A stretch of 64,000 bases of DNA, taken from Planctomycetota bacterium (GTDB taxonomy: Bacteria; Planctomycetota; Phycisphaerae; Phycisphaerales; UBA1924). Under the pieces are notes generated by a model, which saw nothing but the letters and a program-made list of their open reading frames with translations, had not been told where the DNA came from and searched no databases. Made by a program: the position numbers and the translations under genes. This document shows, piece by piece, positions 30,857 through 39,165 of the stretch (position 1 is the first letter of the stretch; each line of letters begins with the position of its first letter). The stretch is taken from assembly GCA_033763975.1 (NCBI GenBank), contig JANRJM010000009.1, forward strand, positions 62,001 through 126,000. The letters run 5' to 3'.

Positions 30857-31345
30857 GTGCGTGCATCCCGGGCAAGAGCGGCGTGGATCCTGGCGGTGCC
30901 GATGCTCGTATCGCCCGCCGGGGCGAACAGCGACCACGGCGCGCGAACATCCGCCGCGGCCTATTCGACCCTGACGCTGCCGGCGGCGTACGACGGCTGC
31001 CTGTGCGAGGACTGCGTGCTGCAGTACGGCGTCTGGGCCCCGCCGCCGCGCCCGTTCCGATGTGGAACATGCCGAGTGTCGGTGCACGCGGTCGACTACA
31101 GAGCGCTCGCGGTGTGGGGCGTCTGCATCCTCGGCGGGTGGTTGCTATACATCGCGGCAGGGCGATACAACACCGAGCCGCAAGGGCCCGACGAGGCCCA
31201 AGGGCCCGGCCGCCCGAGCGAGCCCGTGGAGCCCGTCGGGCCCATCTGCATCCACTGCGGGTACGACCTCACCGGCCTGCGGGCCGCCCGGTGCCCGGAG
31301 TGCGGCGAGACGGTGCCGCCCGGCGCAGGCCGCCCACCGCCATAA
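30857..31345 (+). CDS. Exported/membrane protein with two zinc-binding Cys clusters
   Basis: A 162-residue protein starting at GTG 30857. A signal peptide (AAWILAVPMLVSPAGA) is followed by a cysteine cluster CLCEDCVLQ...FRCGTC, then one transmembrane helix (LAVWGVCILGGWLLYIAAG, about residues 77-95), a Pro/Gly linker and a C-terminal zinc ribbon CIHCGYDLTGLRAARCPECG. The ribbon is of the same type as in the genes at 6038 and 24044. The stop TAA (31343-31345) is part of the promoter/operator of the following toxin-antitoxin genes. Function unknown. Confidence 0.65.
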   Translation: MRASRARAAWILAVPMLVSPAGANSDHGARTSAAAYSTLTLPAAYDGCLCEDCVLQYGVWAPPPRPFRCGTCRVSVHAVDYRALAVWGVCILGGWLLYIAAGRYNTEPQGPDEAQGPGRPSEPVEPVGPICIHCGYDLTGLRAARCPECGETVPPGAGRPPP

Positions 31346-31358
31346 AGTGCTATACTTT
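31344..31358 (+). promoter_or_regulatory. Promoter/operator of parDE
   Basis: AAAGT (31344-31348) and ACTTT (31354-31358) form an inverted repeat around GCTAT. The -10 like TATACT (31351-31356) lies within it, 7 bases before the antitoxin ATG at 31364, so transcription would begin at or next to the ATG, giving a leaderless mRNA. No clear -35 box is seen. An AT-rich palindrome over the -10 is what an autoregulating ParD-type repressor would bind. Confidence 0.55.
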
Positions 31359-31363
31359 GCCAT

Positions 31364-31645
31364 ATGGCCAAGCAGCACACGCTCAACGTGTCCCTCACGC
31401 CCCAACTGGCGAGAAAGGTCGCCGCCCGCGTGAAGGGGGGGGCGTACGCGTCCGCGAGCGAGGTCGTGCGCGAGGCGCTCCGGGCGCTCGATGAGCGAGA
31501 GGCGATCCGCAGGGCGGAACTGCGACGCCTGCGGTCGCTGCTCGACCAGGGCGAGGCTTCTGCCACACGCGACGGCTGGCTCGGGCTCGACGAGGTGAGG
31601 CGGCGCGTGTCCCGGCGGGGGCGCACGGGCCGAAGCGCCGCGTGA
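31364..31645 (+). CDS. parD: ParD-like antitoxin
   Basis: A 93-residue protein with an N-terminal ribbon-helix-helix fold: beta strand HTLNVSLTPQLARKVAARV, then GGAYASASEVVREALRALDERE, the classic ParD/CopG signature. The second half is a charged toxin-binding region (RRAELRRLRSLLDQGEASAT). It should repress its own operon and neutralise the ParE toxin encoded next, whose GTG start overlaps its stop (GTGA at 31642-31645). No ribosome binding site precedes the ATG; the promoter position suggests a leaderless transcript. Confidence 0.9.
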   Translation: MAKQHTLNVSLTPQLARKVAARVKGGAYASASEVVREALRALDEREAIRRAELRRLRSLLDQGEASATRDGWLGLDEVRRRVSRRGRTGRSAA

Positions 31646-31938
31646 CCGGCGTCACCGTCTCGCCCGAGGCGGCGCGCGACATCGAGGCCATCGTTGCGAC
31701 CGTAACCGAAGAAAGCGGGCCGCGCCGCGCGGACCTGCTGGCCGAACGTCTGATCCGCGCCATCGCCCGGCTCGCCGACGCGCCAAAGTCCGGACGTCAG
31801 CGCGACGATATCCGGCGCGGCCTGCGATGCATCGTGATTCGTCCGTACGTCGTGCTCTACCGGATCGACGCCCGGTGCGTGCGGATCATCCGCGTCGTCC
31901 ACGGCGCTCGCGACTTCCGCACGCTCTTCGGCGAGTAA
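31642..31938 (+). CDS. parE: ParE-like toxin
   Basis: A 98-residue protein of the RelE/ParE superfamily, starting at GTG 31642. Characteristic elements are VSPEAARDIEAIVATVTEESG, RLIRAIARLADAPKSGRQRDDIRRGLRCI, and the last strands YVVLYRIDARCVRIIRVVHGARDF. ParE toxins inhibit DNA gyrase; RelE relatives cleave mRNA on the ribosome, and the absence of obvious RelE catalytic residues and the ParD partner favour ParE. Translationally coupled to the antitoxin. Both genes look intact. Confidence 0.9.
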   Translation: MTGVTVSPEAARDIEAIVATVTEESGPRRADLLAERLIRAIARLADAPKSGRQRDDIRRGLRCIVIRPYVVLYRIDARCVRIIRVVHGARDFRTLFGE

Positions 31939-31977
31939 GCGCACGCCTCGCATCGGAGGAGTGTCGGGCCCCAGCGA

Positions 31978-33363
31978 TCACCCGTTCGAGCGCTTCGCCA
32001 CCCGCCGCCACAACGCGTACGCCGGGAACCCCGCCACCAGCACGCCGATCCACACCCCCGTGGTGAGCGGGTCGTCGATCACGGCCATCACGGTCATCGC
32101 CCCCGCCGCCAGCACGAACAGCGCCGGCACGACCGGGTACCCCGGGCAGCGAAACGGCCTGGCCTCATCCGGGCGGCGCACGCGGAGGATGAACAGCGCC
32201 CCGCCCGCAAGGCCGTAGAAGATCCAGATCGTGAACACGAACCCGCCCGCGAGCTTCTCGAACGTGCCCACCAGCAGCACCGCGGCGATCGAGAGCGCGA
32301 GCTGCACCCACAGCGAGACCGCGGGCGTCTGGAAGCGCGGGTGCACCCGCGCCAGCGGCGAGAAGAGCAGCCCGTCGCGCGCCTGCGCGAACGACACCCG
32401 CCCCCCGGTCATCACCGACCCGTGCGACGAGCCCAGCGTCGAGATCACGATGAGCCCCGTCACGAGCGTCGCGCCCACCGGGCCCACCAGCGCCTGCATC
32501 ACCGCCGGCGCGACGGTCGCCATCCCCCGCATCTCGCCCAGCGGGATCAGCCAGATATACACCGCGTTCACCACGACGTACAGCACCGTCACGGCCGCGG
32601 TCCCCAGGATGTACGCGCGCGGCAGGTTCCGCTGCGGGTGCTTCACCTCGCCCGCGATCGCCCCGATGTCGCTCCAGCCGTCGTACGTCCACATGATCGC
32701 CGCGAGCACGGGCGCCAGGGCCGCGAAGATCGACACGGAGGACGGCGTGGTTTCGAAGTTCGCGCCGTCGCCCTTGCGCAGGGCGAGCGCCAGCAGCACG
32801 ATGAGCGCGAGCGCCCCGAACTTCACGCCCGTCAGCACCTTCGCGACGCCCGCCGAGAGCGAGACGCCCCGCACGTTGATCCACGTCAGCATCGCCAGCA
32901 CGCCGATGACGAGCGCCTTGCCCCGCCAGTCGGGCCCGGCCGCCGTGTCGTACTCGATGCCCGCGAGCGTGAACACGTGCTCGGCGAAGACCACGACGAT
33001 GCCCGCCGCCGCCAGGGGCTTGCTCACCAGCATGTACGTCCAGCCGAACACGAACGCCGCCGCACGCCCGTAGCCCTCGCGCAGAAAGACGTACACCCCG
33101 CCCGACTGCGGGTACATGCACGCGAGCTCCGAGAACGTGAGCGCCCCGAGCAGCGACAGCACGCCCCCCGCGCCCCAGAGCGCGAGGATGAGCCACGGCT
33201 GGCCCAGTTCGTTCGCGATCGCCGTGGGCGTGCGGAAGATCCCGCTGCCGATCATGATCCCGACCATGACCGCGGCCGCGCCCCACACGCCCACAAGGCG
33301 CGGAAGATCGCGCGGCGCGCCGGCGGGCGTGGCGGGGGACGGGTCGGTCCGCTCGGGGGGCAT
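31978..33363 (-). CDS. APC family amino acid permease
   Basis: A 461-residue inner-membrane protein with about twelve helices. The first helix has the APC substrate motif GIMIGSGIFRTPTAIA. Others are GALTFSELACMYPQSGGVYVFLREGYG and the sequence WTYDGWSDIGAIAGEVKHPQRNLPRA, typical of LAT/YfnA-like amino acid transporters. It should carry amino acids, probably as exchanger or H+ symporter. ATG 33363 is preferred; a GTG at 33369 would add two residues and overlap the upstream stop. It follows the acetyltransferase by 2 bases and is likely co-transcribed with it. Confidence 0.9.
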   Translation of the reverse strand: MPPERTDPSPATPAGAPRDLPRLVGVWGAAAVMVGIMIGSGIFRTPTAIANELGQPWLILALWGAGGVLSLLGALTFSELACMYPQSGGVYVFLREGYGRAAAFVFGWTYMLVSKPLAAAGIVVVFAEHVFTLAGIEYDTAAGPDWRGKALVIGVLAMLTWINVRGVSLSAGVAKVLTGVKFGALALIVLLALALRKGDGANFETTPSSVSIFAALAPVLAAIMWTYDGWSDIGAIAGEVKHPQRNLPRAYILGTAAVTVLYVVVNAVYIWLIPLGEMRGMATVAPAVMQALVGPVGATLVTGLIVISTLGSSHGSVMTGGRVSFAQARDGLLFSPLARVHPRFQTPAVSLWVQLALSIAAVLLVGTFEKLAGGFVFTIWIFYGLAGGALFILRVRRPDEARPFRCPGYPVVPALFVLAAGAMTVMAVIDDPLTTGVWIGVLVAGFPAYALWRRVAKRSNG

Positions 33364-33365
33364 GC

Positions 33366-33974
33366 TCACGGGGCGTCAGGATACCCCAGGCGGGCCAGCA
33401 GGCGTTGGCGCACGCCCGGCCACTCCGCGTCGGTGATGCTGAACATCACCGTGTCGCGCATGAACCCGTCGTGCATCACCATGTGGCGGCGGAGCACGCC
33501 CTCGCGCACGGCCCCGAGCTTCGCGATCGCCGCGGCGCTCGCGAGGTTCCGCGCGTCGCACTTCAGTTGCACGCGCACGCAGCCCAGGGTGTCGAACGCG
33601 TGCCCGAGCATGAGGAGTTTCGCCTCGGGGTTCACGCGCGTGCCCCGCTGATCCCGGGCGATGAAGGTGGCGCCGATCTCCAGCCCCCGGTGCTGGGGAC
33701 GCACGTCGAGATAGCACGAGGCGCCGACGACGCGCCCGCCGGAACTGCCGTCCGTCCCGCCTTGCAGCACCATGGCGAACGCGAGGCCCTCGGCCGCGCG
33801 GGCGCGGATGTACATCTCGGCCGCGTGAAGCGCATCGCCCTCCGGCCGAAAAGGCGGCGGGAAGTGCGCGAACGTGTCGGCGTCGATGATCGCCGCGAGC
33901 CCGGGGGCGTGCAGCATCGACAGCGGCTCGAGGCGCAGCGTCCGACCATTGAGCACTGTGGGACGCACGTCCAT
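33366..33974 (-). CDS. GNAT family N-acetyltransferase (RimJ/RimL-like)
   Basis: A 202-residue cytoplasmic acetyltransferase. It opens LNGRTLRLEPLSMLHAPGLA, as in the RimJ/RimL group. The acetyl-CoA site is recognised from LEIGATFIARDQRGTRVNPEAKLLMLGHAFDTLG, and the final beta strands from VQLKCDARNLASAAAIAKLGAVREGVLRRH. Possible substrates are ribosomal protein N-termini or small amines. It sits between heme oxygenase (33 bases upstream) and the amino acid permease, all on the minus strand. Confidence 0.88.
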   Translation of the reverse strand: MDVRPTVLNGRTLRLEPLSMLHAPGLAAIIDADTFAHFPPPFRPEGDALHAAEMYIRARAAEGLAFAMVLQGGTDGSSGGRVVGASCYLDVRPQHRGLEIGATFIARDQRGTRVNPEAKLLMLGHAFDTLGCVRVQLKCDARNLASAAAIAKLGAVREGVLRRHMVMHDGFMRDTVMFSITDAEWPGVRQRLLARLGYPDAP

Positions 33975-34007
33975 GATCGTCGGTTCGGCAGGCGGGCGAA
34001 GCGGGCC

Positions 34008-34616
34008 TCAGGCCGACGCCGCGGGCGCGCCGGCGAGTTCGTCCATGAGCTCGACCATGTGCCGGAACATGCGGGCCGCGCCCGCGACGACGGCGTCCTG
34101 CTGCGGCGCCGTCAGCGCCAGCGACTCGAGCCCCGCGCGGAACGCGCCCCACCGCTCGCCCTGCTGCTCGCCGTGCGGGTGCAGCGAGGGCATCGTAAAC
34201 GCGCCGTGCGCCCGCGTCAGCGCGACGGCGATGAACCGCCCGCCGTTGGTCGCGCCCTCCAGCACGTACCACAGCCCCAGCAGCGTCGCCTCGTCCGCGC
34301 GGTCGATCTCGTCGATCATGCGCCGCGTGGCGTCGGCAGGGTGTGGCCCAACGCCGAACGCCGCGGCGTCGCGCAGCATCGCCTCGGCCCGCGTGTGGTA
34401 GTCGCGCCGCATCGGGCGCAGCAGGGGCGATGAGCCCACGCGCGCCTCCACGGCGCGCTGCACCAGCGCCGTCTGCGCGTGCAGCCGCGCGAACTCCGCC
34501 AGCGGTCGCTCGCCCTTGAAGAGGGCCGCGTGCAGCGGGTGGCGCTCCGCGGCGGTGTGCATCTCGCGCGTCTCGAGCTTCAGGCGGTCGGCGAGGCCGG
34601 CGCTGGTGGTGGTCAT
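34008..34616 (-). CDS. Biliverdin-producing heme oxygenase
   Basis: A 202-residue protein starting at ATG 34616. The proximal heme ligand is probably His20 in the segment LKLETREMHTAAERHPLH, and the distal helix with the flexible Gly pair is seen in YVLEGATNGGRFIA. Heme oxygenases open heme with O2 and electrons to give biliverdin, CO and Fe2+. Here the role could be iron recovery or supply of bilin for a phytochrome; no phytochrome is adjacent. It may be linked functionally to the DUF2470-like gene at 18492, which belongs to heme-related proteins. Confidence 0.87.
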   Translation of the reverse strand: MTTTSAGLADRLKLETREMHTAAERHPLHAALFKGERPLAEFARLHAQTALVQRAVEARVGSSPLLRPMRRDYHTRAEAMLRDAAAFGVGPHPADATRRMIDEIDRADEATLLGLWYVLEGATNGGRFIAVALTRAHGAFTMPSLHPHGEQQGERWGAFRAGLESLALTAPQQDAVVAGAARMFRHMVELMDELAGAPAASA

Positions 34617-34696
34617 CGCGTGCTCCTGGTGGCGGCGCGGGGGTCGCGCGTCGGGCGATGCGGGATGATAGTGGGGGCGCGCCCGCGGCCGGGTGC

Positions 34697-36433
34697 CTAG
34701 TGCAGCACGCGGTAGACCTCGGCCTCGTCGGTGAACCCCAGGCGCACCTTCGCCAGCGCGTCCTCGCGCATCGGGCGGAAGCCCGAGCGCAGCGCCGTGT
34801 CGTACAGCGTCACCGCGTCCGCGCGCGTCGCCGTCAATCGGCGCAGTTCGTCGGTCATCGCCATGATCTCGTACACGGCCAGGCGCCCCTTGTACCCCGT
34901 GCCGTAGCACGCCTCGCAGCGCCCGGTGGGCCGCCCGAGGTCGTCGGCGACCTGCCCCGCCCCGCCGCAGGCGCGGCACGAGCGCCGCAGCAGGCGCTGC
35001 GCCAGCGTCGCGAGCAGCGAACTGGTGATGAGGTACGGCTCGATGCCGATGTCGACCAGGCGCGGGATGGCGCTGGGCGCGTCGTTCGTGTGCAGCGTCG
35101 CGAGCACCAGGTGCCCCGTGAGCGACGCCTGGATCGCGAGCTGCGCCGTCTCCGCATCGCGGATCTCGCCCACCAGGATCACGTCCGGGTCCTGGCGCAG
35201 CAGGCTCCGCAGCCCCACCGCGAACGTCACCCCGCGCTTCACGTTCACCTGCATCTGGCTGATGCCCTCGAGGTGGTACTCCACCGGGTCCTCGATGGTC
35301 ATCACGTTGCGGCTCGCGCGGTCGATGCGCGACAACGCCGCGTACAGCGTCGTCGTCTTGCCGCTGCCCGTCGGCCCCGTCACCAGGATGATCCCGTTCG
35401 GGCGCTCGATCAGGTCAAGCAGCTGCGTCTGCATGTCGCGCGTCATGCCGATCTCGTCCAGCGACAACTGCGTCGCCGTCTGATCCAGCAGGCGCAGCAC
35501 CAGCCGCTCGCCGTACACCGTGGGGATCGCCGAGAACCGGATGTCGACCTTGCGGCTTCCCACGCGCACGCTCGTGTGCCCGTCCTGCGGGCTGTGCCGG
35601 TTCGCGATGTCCAGCTCCGTCATCACCTTCAGGCGCGAGCTGATCGCCGGCGCCAGGCTCAGGGGCGGGCTGAACGCGTCCACCAGCATTCCATCAATGC
35701 GGAAGCGGATGACGAGCCTCGTCTCCTGCGGGTGCACGTGCACGTCGCTCGCCCGCCGGCGCAGCGCCTCGAACAGGATCATGTTCACCAGCCGGATCAC
35801 CGGCGTCTGCTTCGCCAGCTGCAGCAGGTCGGTCGATTGCCCCGCGTTCGCCGCCGCCGCCGCGATCGCCCGCTCGTCGAGCGGCATCTCCTCGATGATC
35901 TCGGTCACCAGGTCCTGGCGCTGCTCGTACCCGCGGTTGATCAGGTTCGCCACACCCGCCCGGGGCGAGAGCACGAAGCGCACCGGCATGCCGAGCATGT
36001 CCTCGAGCATCGCGAACGCCGCCGGCTGCATCGGCTGCGCGGTCGCCACCGTCATCACCTGCCCGTCGCTCTCCAGCCCCGCGCACAGACGCGCCCGCGC
36101 CACGTCCACCGGCACCGTCTCGTAGAACCGCGACGCCGACTCGCCCAACCGCGGCTCGGCGACAAACCGCATCCCCGTCCGCTTCGACAGCAGTTCCAGC
36201 CCCTGGTGCTCGTCGAGCGCCAGCACCTGCAGCAGCACGTCCCACGGCTCCTCGTCCGACCCGTCCACCGCCGCGAACCGACGCACCTGCTCCGCCGTCA
36301 GCGGCATCGGCGCGAACAACTCCGCCAGTCGCGAGAGCTCGCCCGCCGTCGGCCCAGGCGACGATGCGCGCGTCACGCCCGGGCGACGCAGCGCCAGCAA
36401 CCCGCCCTTCTTCCCGTTCTCCGCCGTCGACAC
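34697..36433 (-). CDS. gspE: Type II secretion ATPase GspE/PilB family
   Basis: A 578-residue cytoplasmic hexameric ATPase starting at GTG 36433. The N-terminal half holds the GspE-N (MshEN-like) region. The catalytic half has the Walker A GPTGSGKTTTLY (about residue 345), the Asp box LLRQDPDVILVGEIRDAETA and the His box GHLVLATLHTNDA. A tetracysteine zinc finger typical of GspE is near residues 485-510 (CRACGG and CEACYGTGYKGR). It powers pseudopilus assembly. The gene lies 13 bases downstream of gspD on the same strand. GspF, GspG and prepilin peptidase genes are not in the window. Confidence 0.93.
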   Translation of the reverse strand: MSTAENGKKGGLLALRRPGVTRASSPGPTAGELSRLAELFAPMPLTAEQVRRFAAVDGSDEEPWDVLLQVLALDEHQGLELLSKRTGMRFVAEPRLGESASRFYETVPVDVARARLCAGLESDGQVMTVATAQPMQPAAFAMLEDMLGMPVRFVLSPRAGVANLINRGYEQRQDLVTEIIEEMPLDERAIAAAAANAGQSTDLLQLAKQTPVIRLVNMILFEALRRRASDVHVHPQETRLVIRFRIDGMLVDAFSPPLSLAPAISSRLKVMTELDIANRHSPQDGHTSVRVGSRKVDIRFSAIPTVYGERLVLRLLDQTATQLSLDEIGMTRDMQTQLLDLIERPNGIILVTGPTGSGKTTTLYAALSRIDRASRNVMTIEDPVEYHLEGISQMQVNVKRGVTFAVGLRSLLRQDPDVILVGEIRDAETAQLAIQASLTGHLVLATLHTNDAPSAIPRLVDIGIEPYLITSSLLATLAQRLLRRSCRACGGAGQVADDLGRPTGRCEACYGTGYKGRLAVYEIMAMTDELRRLTATRADAVTLYDTALRSGFRPMREDALAKVRLGFTDEAEVYRVLH

Positions 36434-36446
36434 GTGTCCTCCGGAT

Positions 36447-39062
36447 TCAGTCCGGGTTCGGCTCGTCCACGCCGTGCTCGTCTGTCACTCGCCCCGGCGC
36501 GGCCTGTGCCGCCCCCGGCAACGCCGGCGCTTCCGGTTCTTCCGGCCCACGCGGCGCAGGCTGCGACGGCGCCGGCTCCGGCACCGCGCCCCACCCGCCC
36601 CGCGGCATCACGATCTCCATCTTCGAAGGCCGCAGCTTCGGCGTCTCGTCCGCCAGGTTCACCGCCCCGCGCGGGCCCTTCGTCAGCAGTTTCAGGTCCT
36701 GGAACGTCGGGTCGCGCAGCACCCGCGGCGTCAGGAACACGTACAGCACCGTCTTGCGGTCGCCCGTGCTCCGATCCTGGAACAGCAGCCCCAGCAGCGG
36801 AATGTCTCCCAGCAGCGGGATCTTCGCCACCGACTTGGTCTTGCTCTCCACCACCAGCCCGCCCACCACCACCGTCGAGTCCGACGGCACGGTGATGCTC
36901 TCGCTGCTCAGCGTGTTCTCCTGGCGCGGCGGGGGCAGCGTCGTCCCGCCCACCACCGAGCCCTCGCCCGTGAAGCTCGACAACTGGATGTTGTACTTCA
37001 GCCGCATGTACCCGCCGTCGCTGATCTGGGGCGTCACCGTCAGCGTCGTGCCCGCCTCGGCGTAGTCGCCCGCCGTCACCACGTCCGTCTGCCCCGTCGA
37101 CCCGCGGCTCAGCGTGCTCGTCGGCTGCTGGTCCAGGCTCACCACCGTCGCTTCCTCGTTGTCGTCGACCAGCAACTGCGGGTTCGAGATGATGCGCGAG
37201 TCCGTCTCGTTCGCGAGCGCCGTCATCACGATCGGCACCATGTCGTTGCGGATGATCGCCGCCGTAAACCCCGTGAGCGCGTTCACCGTCGGGGGCGTGG
37301 TGATCGTGCTCCCCGAGCCGTAGTTCGCCAGCCCGAAGCTCTGCGTGAACACCCCGCCGGTGGCGTTGGCGTTGATGAGCTGGGTCTCGAACGCCGTCCG
37401 CAGGCGGTCGTCGGCGTTCACCGCGATGATCTTCGCCTCGACGAACACCTGCGGGCGGCGCAGGTCGAGCTTCTCGATCAGTTTCGCGAACTCCGACTGC
37501 TGGCCGGCCTGCGCCTTCACCAGCAACTGGTTGTTCTTGATGTCGGGATACACGAACGCGTTCGTCGCGTCGAGCGCGATCCCGTCCTCGCCGCCCCCGC
37601 CCGCGGGCTGGGGCGTCTGCGCCTGGCGCGAGGGCGTCGGGCGGGGCGCGCGGAACCCCGGCCTCGAACCGCTGTCGCCCGGCAGCAGCGAGCTCTCGCC
37701 CACGGGCGTCGTGTTCGAGATGATCCCGTTGATGATCTCCGCGACTTCCTCCGCGTCCGCGTTGCGCAGCTTGTACACCCGCGTCACCACCGACTCGGCC
37801 TGCGTGTCGAGCTGCTCCAGCAGCGCCGCCAGTTGCACCTGCTGCGACTCGGTCCCGTAGTACACGATCTGCCCGCGCTGCTCGTCCACCACCATCAGCG
37901 GGCCGCCCACGCTCGGGGTGTTCTGCCCCTGCCGGTTCAGGCCCAGTTGCTGCTGCTGGCGCCCGATGTCCAGCCCGTTGAACCCGTCCCGGTTCGTCGG
38001 CGTGATCGTGATCACCTCGCCCAGCCCGCGGCCCCGCGCGATGTCCGCCACCTGCGCCGCCGAGCGACCCGCCTCGTACGCCCGCGGCACAAGCTCATTC
38101 GGCACGTCGATCACCGCGATCACCTGGCGCACCTGCGCCACCTCGTCCGGCGTCCCGCGGAAGATCAGCGCGTTCCCCTGCTGGTCCACCGTCAGCCGGT
38201 CCGCCAGGCTGTACAGCGTGCTCAGGTTCCGGGGCGTCGGTTGCCCCTGCCCGCCCTCGCCCCCCGGCACGCCCACCCGCGTCGACCCCGCCGCCTGCTG
38301 CGCCTGGCCGATCAACTGCAGCGATCGCTCCCGCGCCACCGACGCCGTGATGTGCTCCAGCGCCACGCGCGTGTACGCCATCCGCCGGTCCTCGGCCAGC
38401 ATCAGGTTCAGCACCTCGTTCAGCGATTCCAGCCGGCGGGGCGTGTCCGTCGCGACGATCACGCCCAGGTCATCCACGTACGCGTACTGCCGCTGGCCAC
38501 CCCCCTGCGAGTTCGGCATCGGGATCCCGATCAACCCCTCGATGTGCTGCTTGAGCGAGCTCGGGCGGATGTTCGGCGTGCGGAACACGCGCGTCGTCGG
38601 CAGGTCGCCCGTCGCGTTCGGAACCACCGCCGCGTTCGCGTGCACCGTGTACAGCCCGAACCGGTCCTTCGTGATCGCCCAGCCCTGCTGCTCCAGCAGC
38701 GTCGCCAGCAGGCCCAGCAGTTCGCTCTTCTTCACCGGCACCGGCGCGTTGAACCGCACCGTCCCGGGAACGTCGCCGATGACCGTCACGTTGATGTTCA
38801 GCGTGCTCGTCACCAGTTCGACCAGCGTGTTCATCGCCACCGGCTCGGCGAACGCCGACAGCGTCACCGCGTCGGGATCTTCCGAACGCATGTCGGGCGC
38901 CTTGGGCGCCGGCGCCTCGACCTCAGGTTCGGGAACGTCCGGCTGATCGCCCGGGACCGGCACCGCGCGCGGCAACGCGCCCGGCTGCCCCGACGCCGCC
39001 ATCCCGATGCCCAGCGCCGCGCCCACCACCGCCGCCAGCCGCCACGTTCGCGCCGTGTCCAC
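36447..39062 (-). CDS. gspD: Type II secretion outer-membrane secretin GspD
   Basis: An 871-residue exported protein starting at GTG 39062, which follows AGGGAGG; an ATG in another frame at this spot is not the start. The signal peptide is LAAVVGAALGIGMAASG. N-domains include the N0 part (VTLSAFAEPVAMNTLVELV) and N1-N3 repeats (GNALIFRGTPDEVAQVRQVIAVID, RVYKLRNADAEEVAEIINGI). The secretin domain runs from about residue 560 to 830, with VFVEAKIIAVNADD and the hallmark SKTKSVAKIPLLGDIPLLGLLF. The C-terminus is Pro-rich and ends PNPD. Insertions with Gly/Gln-rich loops enlarge it compared with the usual 650 residues. It forms the outer-membrane channel for folded proteins. Confidence 0.93.
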   Translation of the reverse strand: MDTARTWRLAAVVGAALGIGMAASGQPGALPRAVPVPGDQPDVPEPEVEAPAPKAPDMRSEDPDAVTLSAFAEPVAMNTLVELVTSTLNINVTVIGDVPGTVRFNAPVPVKKSELLGLLATLLEQQGWAITKDRFGLYTVHANAAVVPNATGDLPTTRVFRTPNIRPSSLKQHIEGLIGIPMPNSQGGGQRQYAYVDDLGVIVATDTPRRLESLNEVLNLMLAEDRRMAYTRVALEHITASVARERSLQLIGQAQQAAGSTRVGVPGGEGGQGQPTPRNLSTLYSLADRLTVDQQGNALIFRGTPDEVAQVRQVIAVIDVPNELVPRAYEAGRSAAQVADIARGRGLGEVITITPTNRDGFNGLDIGRQQQQLGLNRQGQNTPSVGGPLMVVDEQRGQIVYYGTESQQVQLAALLEQLDTQAESVVTRVYKLRNADAEEVAEIINGIISNTTPVGESSLLPGDSGSRPGFRAPRPTPSRQAQTPQPAGGGGEDGIALDATNAFVYPDIKNNQLLVKAQAGQQSEFAKLIEKLDLRRPQVFVEAKIIAVNADDRLRTAFETQLINANATGGVFTQSFGLANYGSGSTITTPPTVNALTGFTAAIIRNDMVPIVMTALANETDSRIISNPQLLVDDNEEATVVSLDQQPTSTLSRGSTGQTDVVTAGDYAEAGTTLTVTPQISDGGYMRLKYNIQLSSFTGEGSVVGGTTLPPPRQENTLSSESITVPSDSTVVVGGLVVESKTKSVAKIPLLGDIPLLGLLFQDRSTGDRKTVLYVFLTPRVLRDPTFQDLKLLTKGPRGAVNLADETPKLRPSKMEIVMPRGGWGAVPEPAPSQPAPRGPEEPEAPALPGAAQAAPGRVTDEHGVDEPNPD

Positions 39063-39165
39063 TCGTACATCCTCCCTGAAACGCCCGCGGCCTGCGCGCC
39101 CGGGGCGCCGGGGCCGCCGGGTTGGGGCGGCCGGCACACCCCGCACGCAGGGTCAAAGATAGGCC

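Noticed and set aside
39063-39165. Possible cobalamin riboswitch before the BtuF-like gene
   Set aside because: The 103-base divergent gap is too short for the full fold, and no B12-box-like sequence was seen.
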